Made by a program: the position numbers and the translations under genes. Shown in pieces: positions 49,241 to 61,100 of a DNA stretch of 64,000 nucleotides. A model generated the notes under the pieces. The model was not told where the DNA came from, ran no database searches, and saw nothing but the letters and a program-made list of their open reading frames with translations. Position 1 is the stretch's first letter. Each line of letters starts with the position of its first letter. Source of the DNA: Laetiporus sulphureus 93-53 (lineage: Eukaryota > Basidiomycota > Agaricomycetes > Polyporales > Laetiporaceae); NCBI RefSeq assembly GCF_001632365.1, contig NW_024468573.1:5834-69833 (forward strand), in the 5' to 3' direction.

Positions 49241-50538
49241 ATGTCCTTCACGCCTCCGAAAACTTACAAGGCCTTTGCCTTCCTCGAGCGTGGTGGCGAC
49301 CTCCACGAAGTGCAGGTCGACTGGAAAGACCCCGCACCGGGCGAGGTCGTCGTGAAGGTGCTAGCGTGTGGCGTGTGCGCGAGGTACGTCGTTCCGCAAC
49401 GATCGTCCAGGCACGTTGAAATAATTCGCTGGCGACAGCGACGAGATCACCAAGCAGGGCTGGTTCGCTTCTACTGTATACCCTCGCATCCCAGGACACG
49501 AGATCGTCGGCGACGTCGTTGCAATCCCACCAGGGGAGACACACTGGAAGGTTGGAGACCGTGTCGGTGCAGGCTGGCACAGTGGCCAATGCCAATCGTG
49601 TGCTCACTGCCGCAGAGGCGACTTTTGCGGCTGTCATACATCTGCGGTGCCTAACGGTGAGTTAACAAAGGATCGTGATTGCGTATCGGAGTCTGACGAG
49701 TGAGGGCGTAGGTGTCGGCAGGGATGGTGGATATGCAGAGTACGCACATTTGAGGTCGGAGGCGCTGGCTGCTATCCCGAAGGACATCAACCCCGCGGAA
49801 GCTGCTCCTCTGCTGTGCGCTGGCGTTACCACCTTCAGTGCGTGACTGCATCATCGTTTCCCTCCTTTCAATATTGATCTGCACGCCACCCAGACTCGCT
49901 CCGAAACATGGGCTGCACACCACCAGATATCGTCGCCATCCAGGGTATCGGGTACGTCCCTACTCCCGCGCACCATCGCGCTTCGTGTTCATTTGTCACG
50001 CAGAGGCCTGGGTCACCTTGGCATCCAGTTCGCGCGCCAAATGGGCTTCCGTACCATCGCGCTCTCGACGACCACGGACAAGAAGGAGCTCGCGCTCAAG
50101 CTGGGGGCGCACGACTTTATCGCCGGCACGGGCGCAGAGCAGGCCGAGGCTCTCCAGAAGCTCGGCGGCGCCAAGTGCATCATGGCCACCGCGCCCAACA
50201 TGCAGGCGATGACGGAGCTCCTCGGTGGCCTCACTTACGGCGGCGAGCTGCTCGTCCTCGCGCTCACAACCGAGACCTTCGAGGTCCCCGTCGGTGAGTA
50301 TCTTTGCAACACCGCTGTGGATCCGCGGGCTGACTTCTGCGTGGCAGTTCCGCTCGTCGCGAAGAGGCTGAGCATTCGTGGATGGCCGGTTGGTTCGGCG
50401 CAGGACAGTGAGGACACTATCGCGTTCGCGAAGGCGCAGGGTGTCAAGACCATGATCGAAACGTTCCCGCTCGACAAGGCCCCGGAGGCGTTCAATCGTC
50501 GGGCCTCCGCGCGATTCCGCGCTGTGATTGTGCCCTAG
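49241..50538 (+). CDS. Zinc-dependent alcohol dehydrogenase (MDR family), 341 aa
   Basis: Exons are 49241-49383, 49439-49656, 49712-49837, 49894-49951, 50004-50293 and 50348-50538, totalling 1026 nt in frame. Motifs in order: VLACGVCASDE (catalytic-zinc Cys), RIPGHEIVG (zinc His and Glu), GDRVGAGWHSGQC, the four-Cys structural zinc loop CQSCAHCRRGDFC, DGGYAEYAHL, EAAPLLCAGVTTF, Rossmann IQGIGGLGHLGIQFARQMG and the last exon's VPLVAKRLSIRGW. These are hallmarks of the cytosolic tetrameric-type fungal ADH group. It interconverts alcohols and aldehydes with NAD(P); the exact substrate is not determined. It stands alone, downstream of its own TATA box. Confidence 0.93.
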
Positions 50539-50987
50539 GCGAGTCTGAAAAGTTACAGTTATAGAATGGATTGCGAGGATATAGAATTAGAGTTGTACCT
50601 TGGTCTTTTTAGATGTGTGTAGTCATATTGTTCTGCTAGCCATATTTCATGAAGTGCTTGATATTCTGCACCACGTCACACCTGACCCCATGTGGAGTGG
50701 TCCCAAGCAACATATGCGACGACCCGGCCGAAGAAGCACGAAGAACGAAGTCCGAGAGTTAGCGCGAATTCTCAACTTCTCATGTCGTCATGCGGCTTTG
50801 ATGCGTCGGTAAATGAATGAGGCCGTCTTGGAAATTAAGGATGCCGTAAGGCTCGCTATCGAAGGAAGTGCGTAGGAAAGATATGTAACTCTTGAGCGCC
50901 TGACAAGAATAGAGACAACAGCTTCATGTGGCCATGGGTAACTCGTTGGTCACTTCGTGGTGCTTCATGCGGAGTTGATCCGTCATA
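50539..50987. other. Spacer after the alcohol dehydrogenase
   Basis: This holds the probable 3' UTR. No gene is seen. Confidence 0.5.
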
Positions 50988-52044
50988 CTAGCATGCTAGT
51001 ACAAGATCTGGCGTGGAACACAGAAATGCGCCGGATGTCGATGTGAACGCCGCCGAGGAACGCGAGGCGCATTTCCTAGATCCGTCCATCGTGCGTTCCA
51101 CGAGCGTTAATGAGGTTTTCTGTGAAATGCATCGATGAGCCGATATGAAGGAAGAGTACGTGGTGTGATAAGCCCTGAATGGACTCACCTTATCCTGCTT
51201 GAAGTGAGTCTTCCACACCGCCGAATTTGAATTGGCCGTGTCTGCAGATTGCAGCACTGCTTGTACAGTCTTGAGCATGCCGGAGTGGGCTGGAGGTCGT
51301 GGATAGTAAGACCACTGGACCGCATTTCTCATACCAACAGTGCTTGATCGTGGGGGCTGTCGCACGCCAATATTCTTCAGCGACGTTCTCGGGATTCGAT
51401 GGCTCCACGGGGTAAATGCCTCATATCAAGGCCACACACGCAGAATTAGAAGACTTCTAGCACTCTGGTGTGACATGGAAGAAAAACAAAAGTGCAACTA
51501 CCTCCCTCGAATTACTTGATGCAATCGCTGCACGGCGTTGCTCGGTTGACTGAGCGCATACAAGGGAGACATGGTAGAGCCCCAAAATGGCGAGCTTCAA
51601 TTCAAGATCTGCGAAGCCGCTAAGCACCATTCCGGCGCGCCATAGTCTCCTGTAGACAGACGAGACAATTTCTTCAATCTCCGCGGGCTCCGGATATCCT
51701 TGTCTGAACCCCTGCCCCGCTTAGGTGGCTGCACCCCTCACAGCAAGAACAACAGCGCGGGCATCAAGACGATCCGGTGGCAGGTCTAAGATCGGTGCAG
51801 TTGGCATGCATTGTTATCTGCTGCTGCGTGCACATGCAGCGTAGCTATGGCCTGTTGATGGTGACGGCGCAAATTGGCCACTATCGGAAAGCTGATGAAG
51901 CATTGATGATTGGGACTGGAGTGCAATAGTACATACTCGGATCTCTGCGCTGCGCCTCGAGAAGTACGGTCGATTTACGGCGTTCAGGAAGCCAGCGCTG
52001 GCTGCGCAAGCGAGCACACTAAGGACTGTTCCGAGTGGGGACAC
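50988..52044 (-). CDS. Possible multi-exon hypothetical gene, perhaps degenerate
   Basis: Several minus-strand stretches look like exons: a start at 52044 with a hydrophobic leader (MSPLGTVLSVLACAASAGFL), then RLDARAVVLAVRGAAT (about 51720-51770), RRLWRAGMVLSGFADLELKL followed by AILGLYHVSLV (about 51550-51660) and NPENVAEEYWRATAPTIKHCWYE (about 51330-51410). I could not join them into one unbroken spliced frame and recognise no family. It may be a real small gene with several introns or a decaying one; the listed edges are only the outer limits of the coding-like signal. Confidence 0.3.
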
Positions 52045-52356
52045 TTAAGCGCTACAGCCTAAAATTAGCAAGCGAAACATCATCACCATATGTATAGCCT
52101 GCTGCGCATAACGCGGAGGCGGCGTGGTCTCTGCGACGTTCTCCGACGTCGAGCTGTCGCCAGGCCACAATAGCTGCGAGAGTGACAGCTGCCGACGACG
52201 CGAAGCGGGGAGTCGGAGGCAGGCGAAGGGACGCCGGATCGGCCAGAAAAACGGACGCTTTTCGCCATGCCGAAGGAATATCCGAATCGGCACGGCGGCA
52301 TTCACCCCCTTGTGAGAAAATCTACCATTTATAGTAGAAAACGCCAAACCAACATG

Positions 52357-52694
52357 CACAGCCTGCATAGATTTATTTTTCCACGGGAAACCTGATGCAA
52401 AAATGGTGAAAATATCTTATGTCTGGATATGGAAATAGTTTGGAAATTGGGCGGAGACAATTAAATTATGTTACGATTGTTTTACCGAAACGTATCAGCA
52501 ATAGTGAAACTATTTCCCAAAGGAAGATATTTCAGTCCAAAAATATGTGATACTGATATGTTTCGGTGAAGCAATTGTAACATAATTCAATTGTCTCCAC
52601 CCGATTTCCAAACTATTTCCATATCCAGACTTAAGATATTTTCACCATTTTCCCATCACGTTTCCCGTGGAAAAATAAATCTGTGCAGGCTGTG
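52357..52694. mobile_element. 338-bp palindromic MITE-like element
   Basis: The two halves are inverted copies over about 140 bases each, starting CACAGCCTGCA and ending TGCAGGCTGTG, with only scattered mismatches and an unpaired centre of about 60 bases. It is A/T-rich, unlike its flanks, and codes for nothing. ATG on both sides (52354-52356 and 52695-52697) may be a 3-bp target duplication. A CACAG terminus with a 3-bp duplication resembles CACTA-type DNA transposons, so a non-autonomous derivative is inferred. It sits about 155 bases upstream of the GH16 gene's ATG, within its promoter region. Confidence 0.8.
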
Positions 52695-52848
52695 ATGATA
52701 TCCACGCGAGATGCCATCAATTACCGGCATCCCACCGGCGCCTGCTTTGGCAACGGGTTGCTCTTATATTCAAACACCCACCTGGGCACGTTGCCCTCCC
52801 ACCTCCGCTCGTTCGCCAGCCCGTTCTTTTGTCAAGATACCCATCGCA

Positions 52849-54572
52849 ATGTTCAGCACAAGTCGGAGCGCAGTGGCGCTGCTCACGTTGGTGCCCTTGG
52901 TCTCGCTGCTGTTGCCGGGCGCGAGGGCAGCCACAGACACTTGGTGGGTTGTCATCGGGGAGTAGAGACATGCTCGAGGGTTGACAACACTGCATAAACA
53001 TGCAGCAACGCTACAAGTCTTTGCGGAGCCGAGTCACCTTGTTGCAGTGCGTAACTAAATGTAATTTCAAGCAATTGCAATTTTCCGCTTACATGATGGC
53101 GCCCAGGTCCCTACGGATACTGTGGTACTGGCGCTGTATGTACTCCCGATGTGACGTCCTTGAACACGAATTCAACGCTTTTTGACAGGATTTCTGCTTC
53201 GGAGGATGCGATCCCGTCGCCTCACACACTCTGGACTCTTGCATGCCAGAGCCGATTTGCCAGAGCACCAATGTACGTTCCCGAAGTCGTGTGACTTGTC
53301 GTCGGGTCCGTCTGTCGCCCACCCACGACAGATGAATCCGACGTCATTCTCATACGATGATCGTCGGAAGATGTATGCTTATTGCTGATGATCGCATAGA
53401 TCACGTTTGCCAATTTCGACCGCATTCTCATGAATCAATCGGCCTACAATGGTAACGCCAGCATGTACGACTTTATCCTCGACCAAGGCAACATCCAGAA
53501 CAGTTCCGCCAGCGAATTGGTATTGCTCCTCACTGAGGAGAACAACGGTACTCGTCTGAGCTCTACTCGCTACGTCCACTATGGCCAGATCACCGCGCGC
53601 CGTACGTCCAGCTGGCACTTGCAATCTGTCTTCGAGCAGGGTACTGATTGCTGTGGCTCCGCGCAGTCAAGACTGGCCGCTGGGGCGGTGTCGTCACGGC
53701 GTTTATCACCATGTCCGACGTCAAGGACGAGATCGACTGGGAATTCCCCGGAAACCAGACTACCGAAGGGCAGACGAACTATTTCTGGCAGGGCTTCGTC
53801 CGTACGTGCCGATGCTTCTGAGTCGTATCTTTTGATGCCTACTTCCGTTACGTCTAGCTACCCAAACTGCTGGCCAGACGACGGGCAACCTGACGGACAC
53901 GTTCAGCAACTATCACGACTACACGGTACGTTTTGTAATATGCCGACATAGCTTTTATGTAGTTGCTTATTGTTTGCAACGCTCCAGATTGACTGGCAGG
54001 AGGACCAGCTTCAGTGGCTCATCGATGGCAACGTCGTGCGCACGCTCACTCGCGAAAGCGTCACGAACAACTCGACCGACGTGCACTACTACCCGAGCAC
54101 GCCTAGCCGGATTGAGATCAGGTACCTCACGATCTTTTGACAAGACAACCGGTCACCTAACCATTGTTTGTCTACGACAGCTTGTGGCCTGCGGGTATCA
54201 GCAGCGAGCCGACGGGCACCGTCGAGTGGGCTGGTGGTATGATCGACTGGAACGACTCTGACTACAAAGCTGCTGGTACGTCAATTCTCAGTGCAGCAAT
54301 ATCACTGACCTAAGATATCTCTAGGCCACTTCTATGCATCATTCGAGTGGATCGCCATTACTTGCAATGACAGCTCTACGGTTAACTCAAACATAACATC
54401 GTACGTGTACGGCAGCAACTCGTCCGCATATACCCCGAACATCCTGTACACAAACGAGACGACGATCGAGTCGAGCGGCGCATGGGGCATGTCTGCTACG
54501 CGCAGCGGCGCTGCCATGTGGTCCCTGCTCGCGTGCGCCGTTGCGATGCTCCTCGGCTCCGGTCTCTTCTGA
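52849..54572 (+). CDS. Crh-like GH16 cell-wall glycosidase/transglycosylase, GPI-anchored
   Basis: ATG 52849 opens a signal peptide (MFSTSRSAVALLTLVPLVS). Later exons give a chitin-binding-like scrap GPYGYCGTGA (about 53105-53140), DFCFGGCDP...SHTLDSCMPEPIC, ITFANFDRILM, YGQITAR, KTGRWGGVVTAF and the GH16 catalytic motif DEIDWEFPG (about 53726-53752; the two Glu are nucleophile and acid/base). Next come YHDYTIDWQEDQLQWLIDG and EISLWPAGI. The tail is Ser/Thr/Asn-rich and ends in a hydrophobic GPI-type segment (AAMWSLLACAVAMLLGSG). Crh enzymes link chitin to beta-glucan at the wall. The join between the signal-peptide exon and the CYG exon is unclear: a stop or frame change near 53094 needs an extra intron or marks damage in the N-terminal module. 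Confidence 0.82.
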
Positions 54573-55132
54573 GCCTGAGTGTCTCCCTTCGCCCCCGCCC
54601 TCGCCTCCGCCACTGTCGCCGTCCACGTCCACGTCCATTGCTCCTCTGCTGGAAGGACCTGCTATCCAACTGCCATTCTCCACTCTACTCAGTCCACCGG
54701 TTACCCCGCGCGCGCTGGCCCGCCCTCGCTCTTCTCTTACCCGTTATCTGTCATTCCGTGTTGTGTGGATTGAAACGCTAATTGGATGATCGTGTCTAAT
54801 ACTTCTGGGTCGCCGTGTGTTGTTGATGCTCGCCGACGTTATCATTTAATATACCATCTGTTGCAATCTAAATGATGTACCCTGCGCGTCTGTGTCTTCA
54901 AAGCTTCGTGTGTGAGCCACTCATGAGGATCTCTGTTGAAAAGCCCATTGGAAGTTGCGCCACTATCAAGTACATGTACACGTATTGCCTCTGCCATACG
55001 TCCGTTCTTTTCGTTTGATGTACAATGCAAACCCATGGTTTGGTTTCTATACAGTATCAATTGGCCCACGAGGAAACCAACGAGACATGATGTATCCTAG
55101 AATAGTTTATCAGTCCCAAACTGCTAACATGT
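54573..55132. other. Convergent 3' spacer
   Basis: This lies between the stop codons of the GH16 gene (+) and the UNC80-like gene (-). No gene is seen. Confidence 0.55.
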
Positions 55133-58100
55133 TCACCATTTCGAAGGAGACGCTGGAGGGTCCTCCATGTCTACCACGCTGTCTTCTTCCATATCCTTGT
55201 AGTCACGGAACTCTTCCATCAGGTCCTTAACCTCCTGCAAGACAGCCTCCAGCGCCTCCTTCTTCGTCCACGCCCGGACAGACAGATCGTTACCGTGGCC
55301 CTCGACTGCATCTCCCATAGGCAAAAGAGTCGCATACCCCATCACGGTCTGCGCAAGTCGTATCCGTAGATATGTCATCCGCACCAGCACCGTAGAGTGT
55401 ACCAATACGCCTCTTGCGGCCACGACCGCGGTAATCTCATTTCCCCTCGTCTGGGTACTGCCAGCTGATATCGACCGACGGGGCTCTAGTCCCGCACTCG
55501 TTACGGAGAGAGACGGAGAGAGAACAGGGCCAAGATGGATGATGTTCGGCCCCGAGTCGCGCGCCATCCGTCCAGACGGGGATATCGGACTCAAGTCGCG
55601 CGCGTATCCAGGGAGTCGTGCACTGGGCTCTCGTCGCGGGGTGGAAGCGTCAAAGCTGCGATCGTTGAAATTCGGCAACGACCAAGAGGTGTTGAGTAGC
55701 GTTGAGTTTCGGGGAGTCGATGCTGCCGAGGAGACGGCGCTGTCGTTTGCCATGCTACGGCGTGGTTTGATGAAAACGGAGGAGATGCGGCGGGTGCGAA
55801 TGGGAGTGAGTCCGCCGGATGAGTCGAGACTGCCTTGAGAAACCAGAGCGACCTTCTCTTCTATAAACCCGCGCATCTGTATCATCAGCGGACTCTTGCG
55901 TAGGCACAACCAATGAATGAAAGACCATGTGAGGTAGTCTATCAGTCGAGGTGAAGACATCTGGTCCATAGAGTGGCCGGAAGCAACAGAAGGAAGGAGC
56001 GGCTTCTTGTCTTGAGCTGACGAGAAACTTCCTTTTCTGGGAGACTGCGAGGGAGACGGTGGCTCCGAGTATTCATCGAGTTTTTGTGCGAAGAGTGCAT
56101 CACCGTCCGCCAAAAGCGAGCGCAGGACTGAGCTGATGTGGAACCAGACGCGGGGAAGTGCCACCGAGAGATCGCCCTCCGCGCGGATGACGATCACCTT
56201 CAAAACCTGCAAGGCCACCGAGAACGCCATCACCGATTCGTTACTCGAGCTTACCGAGCGTATGTCTTGGGACTTGCGCCGTTCTGACGAGTTTGCCGCA
56301 AATTTGGTGGGAGCCGCAGGGTTCTGGCAAGCGGCCAACGTGTAAGATAGCAATCTGATCCATGCCCTGGAAAGCACATCACGGCGCCGCCATCCCTCTG
56401 TCCACTGGCTGCCTGCGAGCAGATCTGCGGAAGTCTTCGCGATGAGGACAAGAGGGAGCAGGACACCTGACAGGAACGCATATGTGGGCGAATGTTGCTC
56501 GAGCTCCCCCACAATATCGGCCCCTACGAGAGAGATAGCAGAGTTAATAAGTCTGACGATATTCATCCTGGATGGTAAGGAGAGCAGCCAGCCCTCGGAC
56601 GCCGCTACTTCGCAAGCCTCCAAGCCAGCTCTACAATATCTTGTGACAACAAGCTGAGAGAAGCGCGGTTGACTAGCAAACAAACTATTTGCCGATAAGG
56701 TCGCCAGCAGATCGTAGACTCCAGCGAAATTTACTGAAGTGCTGTACGCAGTAACTATGGGTGCGACATCTGTCAATATTGCGACGACTTGTTTTAATCT
56801 TGGTGCGGGTTCCCGTAGCAAGAACGTTCGCAGACAATCAGTTAAAAGGACAGATATCCGATCGCCTGATACGATGGAATCCCTGAGTGTAAGCTTTATC
56901 AACTCGAGAAAGCGCAAAAAGGTGCCTGGTGATAGCTCGCCGCCCGCTTGCGTGAACGCGACAACCAGTGACATGTAGTCCAGCTGCATTCCTAGGCTAT
57001 CTGCGGGAGTCAAGCCTTGCTTCAATTCGTGGCCGCCATCTTCCACCAAGACCTCATATCCGAAGTCATCTGACGGGCGATTATGAGGATTCTCGGGTAG
57101 TTTCGACTTGAAAGCGCCAGTATTAATGAATATTGCGCCTAAAGCGTCTATTCCATCCCGAAGCACTGTCCGGGAAGAACGTGAAGCGTTATAGAAATGA
57201 GGAGCCAGGAGTCGAAGACTGCGCAGAAAACGTTCTGCGCGTTGTATGGTCGGGTTGTGCGCAATGACTGTCAAAAACAGACGAACAAAGTCATCCAAAG
57301 CCAGGCGCTTCCATTCATACTGATCTGGCAAGACGAGGGTGACCTGATGGCGCCCGATGCCAACTTTGCGTATGGATGCTAAAAAGTTCTGAGGAACCTC
57401 TTCAGCAACATCGGCCATTCGATTCTCTTGCTCTTGCAACTTGTTCAGATTGTAGATTCCAGCAACATCAGGCGCCAATGGTGCTGTTCCGTTCTTCAGC
57501 GTTGAAAAGAGCGCAAAAACGTGCTTAGCCAACCACGGCTGGTCGACATCAGTGGCCATGAACATGTGAGAGACAACGTCGACGCTTTGGAAGACGAAGG
57601 CTTCTTGATGTATGGCGTAGAATCTGTTGACTGCATACTCTATCGCTGCTCGGATCCCTGGATGGGCCTCCGATTCACAATAGACTTTGATGACGGCCGG
57701 CATGAAGAGAGCATATGTACCACCGGCGATGAAGATGCGCTTGAATCTGGTGCTTGCCAGCATGAATGCTGCTCTGCATCAGTAATTCCCGCGATCAAGT
57801 TCCATCGCTGAAGACGTACCTAACATTGTATGCGCAACGATCCCGATATCATCGCCATGTGTTATGAGGACACGATTGAGGCCATCCACAAGATTAGCGA
57901 GTTCCTGTCGGTCACTGAGATGTCGCGACATCGACCAGAACATCTGCGTCGTCAATAGCAAGTAGCTACACGCTAAGGTCAAAGATAAGGCGTTGAGAGC
58001 AGCGGTAGGTCGTGAGTCAATCCGGCGCTTCCGAGGCTTGAAAGATGCGAATTGAAGAAAGCCTTCGCCGGAAGTCGCTTGCATTGATGGCAATACAAGT

Positions 58101-61100
58101 CTTGTGAGACTCTTCCTGACCGTCTTCAGCTCCTGCGGGTCTTTCTCCAATAGGCGCAGAAACATCATGTTTTGAGATGTCCTGACCATAGTGATCCACA
58201 CCAACGAAGAAGGGATCGCCTCAAATGGATTCTGCTCGATATCAACACCTCTTGGGAACATAGGCGCCTGTGGAGCAGAAGGAGGAAACCACAATGATCC
58301 AGTTGGCAAGAGCAACATGTCAACCTTGGCACGTCTTATATCCCGGGCAGACATTTTGCTCACTTGCGTACTCAGCCGGGCAATCGCTGGAGCGGAGTAC
58401 GCGTAGCTCTGCAAAGGAGCAGCACTGCCTGTTTGACGAATGAATGACTTGAGAAACCCGGTGAGATGATTCAGGAGGTGATGGGCTATAGCAGGTGGCA
58501 GAACAGGCCGAACGTGCAACATAGCCATGACCGTATCAGCAGCGTAGCTCAGGTCATGTTCGTTCCCAGAAAGTGCCTGGTATATCGGACGCGTCAACAG
58601 GGAGGGATCATCGCGCATCAGATCAACGACGAGATTCCTTGCTGCGCTCGCTACCTCAAAATTTTCGTCCTTGACCATTGATACCAATCTGGGAAACAGG
58701 GCGACCAATTCCGAAACGAAGACCGGTCTTCTTTTGGTCCCGCTGGTACTGGAATCTCGTCTTAGTATCGACGACTTGTCAGATGGTGAGCTTTTGGGAG
58801 ATGGATCCGGACTTAGATTAGGAGATTCCGGGAATGCAGTCGACTCGTCGGCTGGATCATCGAGCGTACTCAATTGTGGTGTCGGGAGAAGGGATAGAGG
58901 TGTCTTCAGCCATTGGATTTTGGGATCCTCCACTCTGTCTTCTTCGTCCCAGCCGATGTCTGCTAGCCGCCTACGCAACTCAAGCGGAAGGAGGTGTCCA
59001 TGACTGTCTTTGAACTCATAAACGTCTCCTTCCAGAACAAAGAGGCTGCTGCCAATATCCGTCGGAACGAAATGAATCGGTGGGCGCGAGAGTTTGAATG
59101 GTCGGCGATAGTTCTTGTCCAAGATAACGTCCTGAGACAACAACTGAGTTCGCCAGCTGCATAAGATCCCAATCCTGCCAATGGCTGCCCAACGAATGCG
59201 CGCATTGTCACTAGCAGTGCTCATGAGAATTAGTCTCCACGCGAGTAACCCAAAACGTACTTAGATAAATCATGTTCAATAGCTTGCAAGAGCTGCATAG
59301 GACTTCTCTCTGCGCATTGCATGACCAGAAAAGAAGCCTACTCAATGCACGTCAGCAGCGAGCAAGAGATCAGCCCTGCCGAACGAACCGAGACATTGAC
59401 ATCGGAATTGGGGCTATCTAAACACCGATGCCACAGGACCGGGCCTAGCGATGCATAGTCCTGGGTGCTCAACAGTCCAGATACCAGGACCAAAAGCGGC
59501 AGGGAAATGCGTCTAAATGGGATATGGAGGGAATCGACCAGGGAAAACCTTCCGACAAGCAATTCATAGGCCGGATTCTGCCCGGATCCCTTTGAACGTT
59601 GACGATCCATGCTAGGAGATAGGAACAGAGTTGTTCTACGCTGCTTTCCTTGTAAGCATGTTCCGGCGAAGACTCGTGGCTTGCATACCTTACTGCCTCC
59701 TTCAAAGGCTTCCAAAGCATGAGCATACAGAGCACGAAGCTTGTCAAAGCTAGCATCGATCTCTTGCTCTTCTTCACTCTCGAAATCGTCGTCCGGCAGT
59801 TCGTACAACGTCCACGATACCACAGAAGAGTGCCACGAAGCGCTATAATTTGCATCAGCTATGCAATGGAACTTTAACTGCGACAAGGACATACGTACGA
59901 CTTCGATGAGCGGGTGAGCAATCTCGTCTCCCTGAAAAATGCGGTCAAGAGCAGTCTCTGCGAGATGGGCACCAGCATTGTCTGCTCCTGATGCCACAAA
60001 TACGATGAACACCTAGCTACCATTCGCCCAATGATATCCGTACCTTCGCTTTGATCAAGGCTCCCAAACGAGTCTCAAGAGCCACGGCAAATCTTACTGC
60101 ACTCGCAGCCTAGATAGTGATCAGCGTCACTAATCTCAAGGAGGAAACCATGCTCACCAATGCAACATCATTCGCTCGTCGTACACGCTGCATGAAAGCG
60201 AACAGCTCCAACAGCAACACTAACTGCCCCATCCGTGTTCTTCCCCAAGTGACGTTGCCTTCGTTTGACCTGGCCTTCGCACCCGCAGGATCACTCATGA
60301 GAGCCACAGACATCATGTCGGCATCCCGACACCACAGATCTGGCATGTATCTCGCGATGCACGTTAGAACGCTTAGTTGCGTGGCGATTGTCAGGTCCTT
60401 CGCTGAAGCAGCGCAGGTGAAAATGGGCTTGAAAAACACCTTCGGATATGCGCGAGAGACAAGCTGAAGAAATTCAGAAAGTGGCTCGCATGGATACTCA
60501 GGTGCACTGGCCATCAGCCGCTAGATATACTCCGTCAGAGAAGCCGATATAGATGGGATGAAGCTCACATCATGCAGTAAGGGTAGTAGCACGGTAACTA
60601 ACGAGCTACGCATGTCTTCTGGGTAAGTCTTCGCGATTGTAATCAGTACGCGCAAGATCGCTGGCCACTCCGCATTTGCAATCTGTGTTCAACCGTCAGC
60701 TGCAGCCGAGAATATGAAAGTCTGTTGATTTTACCAAATTACGCAAAGTCCCATCGAAGCTTGACTTCCAGCTCGCAGAATCTTGTAACCAGCCGCGGAT
60801 TTGCTCTAAGACCATCGCACGATCCGTGAAATCCTGCACGCACGTCAGATCGAGCGCGAGTTGAATGATACCACTCCGGATTCCGGTAGCATCTTTCTCA
60901 AGGACGAGATCAACCTCACGTAAAACGCGAGTGTGTAGGATCCGCATGATTGCAGCGGCATCTGCAACCTGACTAGAAACGTCCACGCCAATCGAAGGGA
61001 AAAGCAAGGTAGACGCAGCAGTCACGAATGCTTTCAGCCGATGTGCGTCAATACACGAGTTTAAGGGTGTAAGCCGCGCAGTCTGGTCCGGGATCGGCCA

